DNA of 64,000 nt from Streptomyces flaveus (GTDB taxonomy: Bacteria; Actinomycetota; Actinomycetes; Streptomycetales; Streptomycetaceae), in the NCBI RefSeq assembly GCF_014647675.1, contig NZ_BMPQ01000003.1, positions 145,098 to 209,097 of the forward strand, read 5' to 3'. The translations under genes were made by a program, and so were the position numbers. The notes under the pieces are model-generated. The model worked only from the letters and a program-made list of their open reading frames with translations, made no database searches and was not told the origin of the DNA. Numbering within the stretch: the stretch's first letter is position 1; the number at the start of each line of letters is the position of its first letter. Shown here piece by piece: positions 8,272 through 15,171 of the stretch.

Positions 8272-9102
8272 ATGAACGATGCCGCAGACGCGTCCTCCGC
8301 TCCGGCCGCACCCGAGCTCCACAGACTGTCGCCCCGGGACGAGTCCCGAGTCGCCTTGGCTCTGACCCTCCGTCAACTGGCCGACGCCGTCCTGGATGCC
8401 GTACCGGTCGAGCCGGACCCGGAGCCCGGCGACCTGCTGCGCACCGCGCTGCGGCTCCAGCGCCGTACGGAGGACGTGGTACGCGAGGCGGTGGTCGCCG
8501 AACGCGAACGCGGCACCACCTGGTACCAGATCGGCGAGGCCGCCGGCATCACCCGGCAGTCCGCCCACGAGAAGTGGTACCGCGACGTCCACGCCTGGGC
8601 GGCCACAGGCCGCAGCGCCCTCCCGCCGGACCTGAAGACACTCGAAGTGGCAGCGGAAGCGGACGCCCGCTACGCCGCCCTGCGCCCGGACCGTCCGCAC
8701 GCGGTCACCTCGGGCCTGGACGCGGTCCGCTTCCCCGGCTCCCATGCCTACGAGGCCAGCCTGCGCACCCGCGGCCTGGCCCTGCACACCCGCCGCATGG
8801 ACCTGGACGCGCGGGCCACGAAGCTCAACGACGAGTACGGCACCCTGCATGCCCAGGGCCCCGCGGCCTCACCCACCGGCGACCCCCTGGTGATCGCCGC
8901 CCACCGCGGCCACGCGAAAGCGGTACGCACCAACCGTCTCGCCATCGCCGCGGTCCACGACGAGATAGCCACCATCTACGACCAACTCGCCACCGCTGAA
9001 CCCTCCCTCGCGGAAGAACACCGCACCCTGTCCGACTGGCACCGCAACGCGTCAGAGCGGGCGCGGGGTTATGCGGACCTGCTGAAGGGCGAGGAGGGCT
9101 GA
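8272..9102 (+). CDS. Hypothetical protein with HTH-like segment
   Basis: A 276-residue soluble protein that I cannot assign to a named family. Residues about 84-100 (TTWYQIGEAAGITRQSAHEK) look like a sigma-type or MarR-like helix-turn-helix followed by WYRDVHAW, so DNA binding is possible. The C-terminal third is helical and charged (LNDEYGTLHAQ, IATIYDQLATAEPSLAEEH), perhaps a coiled-coil oligomerisation region. The ATG 8272 has no strong RBS; the inverted repeat gtcagg-gttag-cctgac lies at 8249-8265, just upstream. It stands alone after the 19-bp array. Confidence 0.75.
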   Translation: MNDAADASSAPAAPELHRLSPRDESRVALALTLRQLADAVLDAVPVEPDPEPGDLLRTALRLQRRTEDVVREAVVAERERGTTWYQIGEAAGITRQSAHEKWYRDVHAWAATGRSALPPDLKTLEVAAEADARYAALRPDRPHAVTSGLDAVRFPGSHAYEASLRTRGLALHTRRMDLDARATKLNDEYGTLHAQGPAASPTGDPLVIAAHRGHAKAVRTNRLAIAAVHDEIATIYDQLATAEPSLAEEHRTLSDWHRNASERARGYADLLKGEEG

Positions 9103-9147
9103 GCGGTCTGTCCGAGTCCGCTCGGCTCCTTCGGCTTCTTCGGCTCC

Positions 9148-9447
9148 TCAGGACTGGTACGGCTGCTGCTGTTGGGGCTGCCCCTGTCCGTACGCCTGGC
9201 CGCCGGGCCCGTTCGTGCCCTGTGCCTGCAGTTGCTCCGCCTGCTCCTTGGTGATCTTCATCTCCGCGCCGCAGAAGGTGCACTGCGTCATGTACTTCGT
9301 CGAGAACGGGAACAGCGGCACGAAGAACAGCGTGAACTTCGTGACGCGCTTCTTGAGCGTGTGTGCCGTGGGGTTGCCGCAGCTGCCGCACATGAACGTC
9401 AGTATCGCGAGCTGGTAGAGGTATCCCTTGGTGCCAAAGATGATCAT
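9148..9447 (-). CDS. Small zinc-ribbon protein
   Basis: A 99-residue protein with two CxxC knuckles (FMCGSCGN and QCTFCGAE) about 32 residues apart, a single zinc ribbon. The stretch between the knuckles is basic and hydrophobic (FTLFFVPLFPFSTKYM) and could touch the membrane. The tail is Gln/Gly/Pro-rich and disordered. Similar proteins are common in Streptomyces, without known function. It is divergent from the Rsm22 gene, with 61 bp between the starts. Confidence 0.8.
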   Translation of the reverse strand: MIIFGTKGYLYQLAILTFMCGSCGNPTAHTLKKRVTKFTLFFVPLFPFSTKYMTQCTFCGAEMKITKEQAEQLQAQGTNGPGGQAYGQGQPQQQQPYQS

Positions 9448-9496
9448 GTGTCGGTCCTTCCCGGACTGCTCTCGGTCGTCGTAGTGCCCTCAACCT

Positions 9497-9502
9497 TAGA
9501 AT
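9497..9502 (+). promoter_or_regulatory. -10 element of a probable leaderless promoter
   Basis: TAGAAT lies 6 nt before the GTG start of the Rsm22-family gene, which has no Shine-Dalgarno sequence. The transcription start would coincide with the start codon. The -35 region is not clear. Confidence 0.5.
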
Positions 9503-9508
9503 CACCAT

Positions 9509-10507
9509 GTGAACGTCCCACTGTCCCCTGATGACTCCCTGCGCACCGCCCTGGCCAGGCTGGTCGACGGATTGCCGCCGAAGAGGGCTGCTCAGGCGGT
9601 CGAGCGGCTGATCACGAACTATCGGGGACGGACGCCGACGGACGCACCGGTGTTGCGGGATCGTTCCGATGTGGTCGCGTATGCGGCGTACCGGATGCCG
9701 GCGACGTTCGAGGCGGTGCGCTCGGCGCTGGAGGCCTTCGCGGAGGCGGTGCCCGGGTGGGTGCCCGCAGGTCATGTGGACGTCGGCGGCGGGACCGGGG
9801 CGGCGACCTGGGCCGTCAACGCCACCTGGGCGGGGGAGCGGGCGGTCACCGTGCTCGACTGGGCCGAGCCGGCACTGGCACTCGGGCGCGAAATCGCCGC
9901 CGCCAACCCGGAGTTGAAGGCCGCCGAGTGGCAGCGCTCTCGTATTGGAGCGGCGCTCACGATCGAGAGCACTGATCTCGTGACCGTCTCGTACGTCCTC
10001 GGCGAGCTGACCGAGGCCGACCGCGCCGCCGTCGTCGACGCCGCCACAACCTCCGGCCAGGCCGTCATGATCGTCGAGCCCGGCACCCCCGACGGCTACA
10101 CCCGCGTCATCGAGGCCCGCGACCGCCTCATCGACGCCGGCTTCCACATCGCGGCCCCCTGCCCCCACAGCGCGACCTGCCCCATCGCCCCCGGCCAGGA
10201 CTGGTGCCACTTCTCCGCCCGGGTCAGCCGCTCCTCCCTGCATCGCCAGGTCAAGGGCGGCTCCCTGCCATACGAGGACGAGAAGTTCAGCTACGTCGCC
10301 GCCACCCGCTTCCCGGTCACCCCGGCCCCCTCCCGCGTCATCCGCAGGCCCCAGATCCGCAAGGGCCAAGTCCTCCTCGACCTGTGCGAGACCGAACGGT
10401 CACTGCACCGGACCACGGTCACCAAGCGCCACGGTCTGCTCTACAAGGCGGCGCGCGACGCCGACTGGGGAGACGCCTGGCCGCCTGCCGCGCACAACGA
10501 GACCTGA
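9509..10507 (+). CDS. Rsm22-family small-ribosomal-subunit methyltransferase-like protein
   Basis: A 332-residue member of the Rsm22/METTL17 family, which binds SAM and assists maturation of the small ribosomal subunit. A SAM-binding glycine motif (HVDVGGGTGAATWA, about residues 89-102) and VSYVLGELTEADR are present. Four cysteines in APCPHSATCPIAP and DWCHF match the family's iron-sulphur cluster site. The start is GTG 9509 without RBS. Codons for about residues 141-159 (9930-9986) come from three 19-bp repeat units and include TCT, CGT, ATT, GGA, ACT and GAT, rare in this genome. Confidence 0.85.
   Translation: MNVPLSPDDSLRTALARLVDGLPPKRAAQAVERLITNYRGRTPTDAPVLRDRSDVVAYAAYRMPATFEAVRSALEAFAEAVPGWVPAGHVDVGGGTGAATWAVNATWAGERAVTVLDWAEPALALGREIAAANPELKAAEWQRSRIGAALTIESTDLVTVSYVLGELTEADRAAVVDAATTSGQAVMIVEPGTPDGYTRVIEARDRLIDAGFHIAAPCPHSATCPIAPGQDWCHFSARVSRSSLHRQVKGGSLPYEDEKFSYVAATRFPVTPAPSRVIRRPQIRKGQVLLDLCETERSLHRTTVTKRHGLLYKAARDADWGDAWPPAAHNET
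9930..9986. repeat. Three 19-bp repeat units inside the Rsm22 gene
   Basis: Units at 9930-9948, 9949-9967 and 9968-9986 are contiguous and each exactly 19 bp (ggcagcgctctcgtattgg, agcggcgctcacgatcgag, agcactgatctcgtgaccg). They align with the array at 8099-8211. Because 19 is not a multiple of three, each unit is read in a different frame. Confidence 0.65.
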
Positions 10508-10556
10508 GCTAAAACCACTTGCAGCGCCCACCCGGCCTACGGATAAGTCCTCAGGT

Positions 10557-11048
10557 ATGTCAACGTCGTCGCCGTCATCGTCAGCATCGCTGCGCCTGGA
10601 GGAGGTAACGCCCGCCAACTTCGAAACCGCTGTCGGTCTTCGCGTCCGCCCCGACCAGGAACGCCTGGTCGCCCCGGTCGTGAAGTCCCTCGCCGAGGCC
10701 TACGTCCACCCCGGTGTCGCCTGGCCCCGCCTCATCCGCGACGGTGACCGCGCCGTCGGCTTCCTCATGGCTTTCTTCGACATCGACTGGACCGGCGCGG
10801 GCACCGGCGCCGACATCCGCTCCGGCCTCTGGCGCCTCAACATCGCGGCCGACGAACAGGGCCGGGGCTACGGCCGCTTCGCCGTCCAGTCCGTGGCCGC
10901 CGAGATCCGCCGCCGAGGCGGCAAACACCTCTACGTCACCTGGCACCCGGGCCCCGACGGCCCCGAGGCCTTCTACCTCGGCCTCGGCTTCCGTCCGACC
11001 GGCGAGGTCAGCGAGGACGAGACGGTGGGGGTTCTGGCGACGGCCTGA
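10557..11048 (+). CDS. GNAT family N-acetyltransferase
   Basis: A 163-residue GCN5-related acetyltransferase. Motif A for acetyl-CoA binding is WRLNIAADEQGRGYGRFAVQSV (Q/RxxGxG/A type: QGRGYG). The late motif is GPEAFYLGLGFRPTGEV. This arrangement resembles spermidine/spermine or other small-amine acetyltransferases, but the substrate is not known. The N-terminus (STSSPSSSAS) is low complexity. It lies 49 nt after the Rsm22 gene on the same strand and may be co-transcribed. Confidence 0.88.
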   Translation: MSTSSPSSSASLRLEEVTPANFETAVGLRVRPDQERLVAPVVKSLAEAYVHPGVAWPRLIRDGDRAVGFLMAFFDIDWTGAGTGADIRSGLWRLNIAADEQGRGYGRFAVQSVAAEIRRRGGKHLYVTWHPGPDGPEAFYLGLGFRPTGEVSEDETVGVLATA

Positions 11049-11086
11049 GTCCACGCCCCGCCCGGTGCGGGCTCCGTATGCGAAGC

Positions 11087-11123
11087 CGCCCCGCCGTAGC
11101 CCTCGACAGGCTACGGCGGGGCG
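11087..11123. terminator. Bidirectional hairpin terminator
   Basis: Perfect 15-bp arms (cgccccgccgtagcc at 11087-11101 and ggctacggcggggcg at 11109-11123) enclose a 7-nt loop between the convergent GNAT and DUF6243 genes. Confidence 0.85.
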
Positions 11124-11136
11124 ACCCCGCTCCGGT

Positions 11137-11349
11137 TCACAACGACTCGCCGCTCGTGCGCCCTCCCTGTCGTTTCTCCTGGAGCTTGCGCAGCAGCTCC
11201 CGTTTCTGGGCCTGTGGGTCGAGTCGTCCGCCGGTTCGGGCGCCACGGTCGCCGCCTCGCAGTGCCTTGCGGCTCAGCTTGCTGCGGGTGCCGCCTACTC
11301 CGAGCATGTTTCCGGATCCGGATCGGGTCATCTTGGGCTCCTTGGTCAT
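11137..11349 (-). CDS. DUF6243 family small basic protein
   Basis: A 70-residue, strongly basic protein with the pattern NMLGVGGTRSKLSR near the N-terminus and DPQAQKRELLRKLQEK near the C-terminus, characteristic of the actinobacterial DUF6243 family, whose function is unknown. The short charged helix suggests nucleic-acid or ribosome association, but that is a guess. ATG 11331 (MTRSGSG) is an alternative start. It is divergent from a TetR gene and shares with it a 100-bp region with two operator-like dyads. Confidence 0.75.
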   Translation of the reverse strand: MTKEPKMTRSGSGNMLGVGGTRSKLSRKALRGGDRGARTGGRLDPQAQKRELLRKLQEKRQGGRTSGESL

Positions 11350-11367
11350 GGGTGCGGGAAGGCTTGT

Positions 11368-11428
11368 CGAGACGAGTCGAACCGTCTCGCTAAAGCTTCC
11401 CCACTGTCAGGCGAGACGAACCGTCTTG
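11368..11428. promoter_or_regulatory. Two operator-like dyads between DUF6243 and tetR
   Basis: Site A (11368-11389) has perfect arms cgagacg and cgtctcg with 8 bp between them. Site B (11412-11428) has cgagacg and cgtcttg with 3 bp between. Both contain cgaaccgtctYg, 39 bp apart. They lie between the two divergent starts, close to a possible tetR -10 (gataaa, 11436-11441), as expected for TetR autoregulation. Confidence 0.65.
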
Positions 11429-11449
11429 TCAACCTGATAAATTCGGCCC

Positions 11450-12100
11450 ATGGTCCAGAAGCCCACGCAGCAGAAGCCCGCCCCCAATTCCACCCGCCGC
11501 AGCGAGCGATCCCGGCGTGCCATCTACGACGCCGCCCTCGCCCTCGTCAGTGAGGTCGGCTATCCGAAGACCACCATCGAGGGCATCGCCGCCCGCGCCG
11601 GCGTCGGCAAGCAGACGATCTACCGATGGTGGTCATCGAAGGCCGACGTCCTGCTCGAGGCGTTCATCGACCTGAGCGCCCAGGCGGCGGAGGCTGCGCA
11701 CCGGCCCGAGGTCATCGGGGAAGCGGCCGAGTACGAGATCCCGGACACCGGCGATCTGGAGGCCGACCTCAAGCAGGTCCTGCGGGCCACCGTCGACGAG
11801 CTGCTCGACCCCAAGTTCGAGATCCCCTCGCGCGCGCTGGCAGCCGAAGGGGTCGTCAACGAGCAGCTCGGCAGGGAATTCGTCGGCAAGCTCCTCGAAC
11901 CCCAACTTCAGCTGTACGTGAAGCGCCTGCGCTCCGCCCAGGACCAGGGCGCCGTACGCCCCGAAATCGACCCGCGCATCGCCCTGGAGCTCTTCGTCTC
12001 GCCGCTTGCCCAGCGCTGGCTCCAGTACACGGGTCCGATCTCGTACGAGTACGTCGACACCCTCGTCGACTACGCCCTCCACGGCCTCGCCCGGCGCTGA
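11450..12100 (+). CDS. TetR/AcrR family transcriptional regulator
   Basis: A 216-residue repressor-type regulator. The N-terminal HTH (about 20-65) reads [21 protein letters not shown], then [23 protein letters not shown], the recognition helix of this family. The C-terminal ligand-binding domain resembles TetR_C_16-like regulators. The start is ATG 11450. It likely represses itself and the divergent DUF6243 gene through the dyads at 11368-11428. The ligand is unknown. Confidence 0.9.
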   Translation: MVQKPTQQKPAPNSTRRSERSRRAIYDAALALVSEVGYPKTTIEGIAARAGVGKQTIYRWWSSKADVLLEAFIDLSAQAAEAAHRPEVIGEAAEYEIPDTGDLEADLKQVLRATVDELLDPKFEIPSRALAAEGVVNEQLGREFVGKLLEPQLQLYVKRLRSAQDQGAVRPEIDPRIALELFVSPLAQRWLQYTGPISYEYVDTLVDYALHGLARR

Positions 12101-12173
12101 GCGATGCACTGCGCGCCGCACTGATCGGCACGCTGAGCGGCGCGTTGAGCTCCGATTGTGACCAGGGTGACAC

Positions 12174-12208
12174 TGAAGGCACGTAAATGAGGCATTTAAA
12201 TGCCTTCA
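12174..12208. promoter_or_regulatory. Mutually exclusive AT-rich hairpins
   Basis: tgaaggca (12174-12181) pairs perfectly with tgccttca (12201-12208), while the inner stretch aggcatttaaatgcct (12190-12205) is a perfect 16-bp palindrome, so the two structures compete. AT content is high for this genome. The site lies between the tetR stop and the prim-pol gene and could be a terminator, attenuator or operator. Confidence 0.5.
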
Positions 12209-12360
12209 AAGTGCGCGATAGCACCCGATCCCTGGGTCGCGTACGCATCGCCCCACCCACCCCAGGACGGGTGCTTCGGCACCCCGTGCCGCACGATGGT
12301 GGGAGCATGAGGCATGCTGTCCGCAACACGCTGTCCGCACAACAGCGAGGCGAGGGATAG

Positions 12361-13095
12361 ATGAGCGCAGAGTTCGGCCGCCGTTCGGGCGGGCAGGGCA
12401 GGATCTCCCAGTGGCTGCGCGGGCGCCGACGTCCCTCGATGACCGACGCCGCCGACGACACCAGCCGTGAGGATCTGCTCCTCGCCGCCGCCCGCGCCGG
12501 GCTGCCGCTCGCGCCCGCCGCCCACCCCTCCGGCTACCGGTGCTCCTGCGACCGCGTCGGCTGTCCCACCCCCGCCCGGCATCCCGTGTCGTTCGCCTGG
12601 CAGACCCAGTCCACGACCGACCGCGCACAGATCGAGCGCTGGGCCCGGCACCAGCCGCAGGCCAACTTCATCACCGCGACGGGCATGGTCCACGACGTAC
12701 TCGACGTACCCCTGGACGCCGGCCGCAAGGCCCTGGAGCGGTTGCTCGCCTCCGGCATCGACGTCGGACCCGTCGCCGAGTCCGGCGGCGACCGGATGCT
12801 CTTCTTCACGGCGACCCGCGGTACGCCCGAGGAGGAGGACGAGTGGTGGCCCTGCGAGCTGGACTGCCACCCCGAGACGATGGACGAGCACCCCGGGCTG
12901 CGGTGGCACTGCCGTGGGTCGTACGTCCTCGTGCCGCCCGCGCAGCTTCCCGGTGACCTGACGGTCGCCTGGGTACGCGGGCCCGAACATCCGCTGCCGG
13001 ACCCGCTGACGCTGCTTGAGTTCCTCACGGACGAGTGTGCGCGGTTCGCCGGCGCTGAGCCTGAGCAGTTGGCGGCGTGGCCCCTTCGGGGCTGA
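12361..13095 (+). CDS. Bifunctional DNA primase/polymerase (prim-pol) domain protein
   Basis: A 244-residue stand-alone prim-pol (AEP-like) domain. It has the N-terminal LLAAARAGLPLAP segment, a Cys cluster in YRCSCDRVGCPTPARHP, and an acidic motif HDVLDVPLDAG at the position of the DxD catalytic pair. WELDCH-type residues (WWPCELDCH) and RWHCRGSYVLVPP follow. In replication proteins this domain is usually fused to a helicase; here it is alone, as often in Streptomyces, so its role is uncertain. The RBS gaggg stands 5 nt before ATG 12361. Confidence 0.8.
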   Translation: MSAEFGRRSGGQGRISQWLRGRRRPSMTDAADDTSREDLLLAAARAGLPLAPAAHPSGYRCSCDRVGCPTPARHPVSFAWQTQSTTDRAQIERWARHQPQANFITATGMVHDVLDVPLDAGRKALERLLASGIDVGPVAESGGDRMLFFTATRGTPEEEDEWWPCELDCHPETMDEHPGLRWHCRGSYVLVPPAQLPGDLTVAWVRGPEHPLPDPLTLLEFLTDECARFAGAEPEQLAAWPLRG

Positions 13096-13142
13096 CGCCA
13101 GCCGCTCCGCGGGGGGCGCGTGATTCGTCTGCGGGTTCGTTG

Positions 13143-13181
13143 TGGCTGGTCGCGCAGTTCCCCGCGCCCCTGAAGGGGCGC
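13143..13181. terminator. R1 repeat copy with bidirectional hairpin
   Basis: The R1 unit (13143-13171) ends in the hairpin gcgcccc-tgaa-ggggcgc (13164-13181), placed between the convergent prim-pol and lipoprotein genes. Confidence 0.7.
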
Positions 13182-13212
13182 TCCCCGCACCCCACGCTCC
13201 GAAGGGTGCCCC

Positions 13213-14208
13213 TTACTCGCCCTTCGCCCCCGTCAACCCCTGAATCCTCGCCAAGAACTCCACCTTCTGGTCCGCCGCGCCCGGCCCCGGGTCCAGTACT
13301 GCCTGGTTCGACACCGACTCCAGCGTGATCGACTGCTTGGCCTCGCCCGTCATCAGGGCCTTCACGTTCGCGTCGGAGACGTTCAGGGGGACGCCCTGGG
13401 CCGCCGTCTGCTTCTCGTAGTGGCGGGTGGTGAAGAAGACCAGGGCGCTGCCGTCCGTGGTGCGCAGGCCGAGGGGGGCGTAGTCGCCGGAGGTCAGTGG
13501 CTCGTCGAGGTACTGGCGGACCAGGCCCGGCTTCTCCGCGTTCTTCTGGCGGGCGTCCCGCCATGCGGAGGTGTGCGGGCCCGGTGCGAAGGCGGCGCCG
13601 CCGTCCTGCAGGTACGTCGCGTACGTCTCGGCCAGGTCCTGCGGCGGTACGGCCAGATCCCCGGCGTTCGCGGTGACGGGATCGGCCCAGCCGTCCTTGT
13701 CCTTCTTGAACTCCGGTACGTCGTCGGCGGCGAGGATCGTCAGATACGACACCTCCCACACCTCGTTTGCGCCACCCCGGGTGAAGACCATCAGCCAACG
13801 GGTGTTGTCGGCGCCCTTGTTGGCCTTCGAGTCGGCGACGAACCAGCGCGGCCAGCCCGCCTTCTTGGGGATGGTGTACTCGGTGTCCGTCAGCTTCAGC
13901 GGCGCATAGTCGGGATTGCCGCCCGGCTGGTTCTTCGCGCCCGCCCTGAGCTTGGCGCCGTCGATGTCGGCGAGCGGGCCGGTGACCCGGTCGGAGTCCA
14001 GGGCCTGGTCGTTGGCCGCGTTGGCGTCGTTGTAGGCGGCCGTGAAGTCCTTGAGGGCACGCGCGGCCTCGGTCTTCGTGGCCCCCGGGAGGATCTCCCG
14101 CTCCCCGTGCACCACCATGCACCCGCTCGCTGTCACCGACAGCACGGTGACCGCTGCCGCCGACGTGCTCAACCGGCCCCACCTGCGAAGTGTCTGCGGC
14201 GTCTTCAT
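13213..14208 (-). CDS. Hypothetical lipoprotein
   Basis: A 331-residue exported protein. The signal peptide (RRWGRLSTSAAAVTVLSVTASGC) ends in a lipobox-like ASGC, so it is probably membrane-anchored outside the cell. The mature part has no motif that I recognise; it contains VWEVSYLTILAADDVPEF and a C-terminal QSITLESVSNQAVLDPG-type beta region. The start is ATG 14208, preceded by gaggac; an in-frame start at 14301 would precede the signal peptide unnaturally. It follows efeU at 102 nt on the same strand, so it could be the last gene of the iron operon or independent. Confidence 0.75.
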   Translation of the reverse strand: MKTPQTLRRWGRLSTSAAAVTVLSVTASGCMVVHGEREILPGATKTEAARALKDFTAAYNDANAANDQALDSDRVTGPLADIDGAKLRAGAKNQPGGNPDYAPLKLTDTEYTIPKKAGWPRWFVADSKANKGADNTRWLMVFTRGGANEVWEVSYLTILAADDVPEFKKDKDGWADPVTANAGDLAVPPQDLAETYATYLQDGGAAFAPGPHTSAWRDARQKNAEKPGLVRQYLDEPLTSGDYAPLGLRTTDGSALVFFTTRHYEKQTAAQGVPLNVSDANVKALMTGEAKQSITLESVSNQAVLDPGPGAADQKVEFLARIQGLTGAKGE

Positions 14209-14310
14209 CGGTTCGTCCTCACCTACCCCTTCCCGGAGGCGAACCTTATCGGGGCCGGGAAACGCGCCGCACACGGGATCACGTAACGGGATCACGTACA
14301 AGGGCGGACC

Positions 14311-15168
14311 TCAGGCCTCCTCGACCTTCTCGCGCACCGGAGCGGGCGTCTTCGCCGGCCCGCCGCCGAGCCGCATCGGTGACAGGAAGAGGGCGAGCGT
14401 CGGCACCAAGTACAGGGACCACGCGATGACTTGGAGGACAGTCGGGTCGGGCTGGAAGTTGAAGATGCCCTTCAGGAGCGTCCCGTACCAGCTGTCCGGC
14501 GGGATGGTGGTGCTGATGTCGAAGGCCTTGTTCGCCAGGCCGGGCAGGAACTCGGCCTCCTGGAGGTCGTGGAAGCCATATGCGAGGACGCCTGCGGCCA
14601 CGATCACCAGCATGCCGCCCGTCCAGGTGAAGAACTTGGCGAGGTTGATGCGCAGGGCACCGCGGTAGAACAGCCAGCCGAGGACGACCGCCGTCGTCAG
14701 GCCCAGGGCCACGCCGATCAGCGGGCGTGGTGTCCCGTCGTTCGCCGCGTGCACCGACGCCCACACGAACAGCGCAGTCTCCAGGCCTTCGCGGCCCACC
14801 GCCAAGAACGCGGTCGCGACCAGCGCGCCCGTGCCCATCTGCAGCGCCGCATCCAACTTGCCGTGCAGCTCTGCCTTCAGATGACGGGCCGTACGCCGCA
14901 TCCAGAAGACCATCCACGTCACCAGGACCACCGCGACGATGGACAGTGAGCCGCCGAGCGCCTCCTGCGCCTTGAACGTCAGCTCCTGGGAGCCGAATTC
15001 GAGCGCGAAGCCGAAGCCGAGGGAGATGCCGACGGCGACGCCGATGCCGATCCAGATGGGCTTCAGAGCATCCCGGCGGTCCGTCTTCACCAGATAGGCG
15101 ATCAGGATGCAGACGACGAGGCTGGCTTCCAGCCCTTCGCGCAGCCCGATCAGGTAGTTGGCAAACAC
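14311..15168 (-). CDS. efeU: FTR1-family iron permease EfeU
   Basis: A 285-residue membrane protein with seven predicted helices. Two REGLE motifs that carry iron in this family are present: LREGLEASLVV near residue 10 and VGREGLETALFVW near residue 130. It imports iron after handling by EfeO/EfeB. The start 15168 is 3 nt after the efeB stop, so the order efeO-efeB-efeU is one operon. The tail is hydrophilic (PAKTPAPVREKVEEA). Confidence 0.92.
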   Translation of the reverse strand: MFANYLIGLREGLEASLVVCILIAYLVKTDRRDALKPIWIGIGVAVGISLGFGFALEFGSQELTFKAQEALGGSLSIVAVVLVTWMVFWMRRTARHLKAELHGKLDAALQMGTGALVATAFLAVGREGLETALFVWASVHAANDGTPRPLIGVALGLTTAVVLGWLFYRGALRINLAKFFTWTGGMLVIVAAGVLAYGFHDLQEAEFLPGLANKAFDISTTIPPDSWYGTLLKGIFNFQPDPTVLQVIAWSLYLVPTLALFLSPMRLGGGPAKTPAPVREKVEEA

Positions 15169-15171
15169 GGT

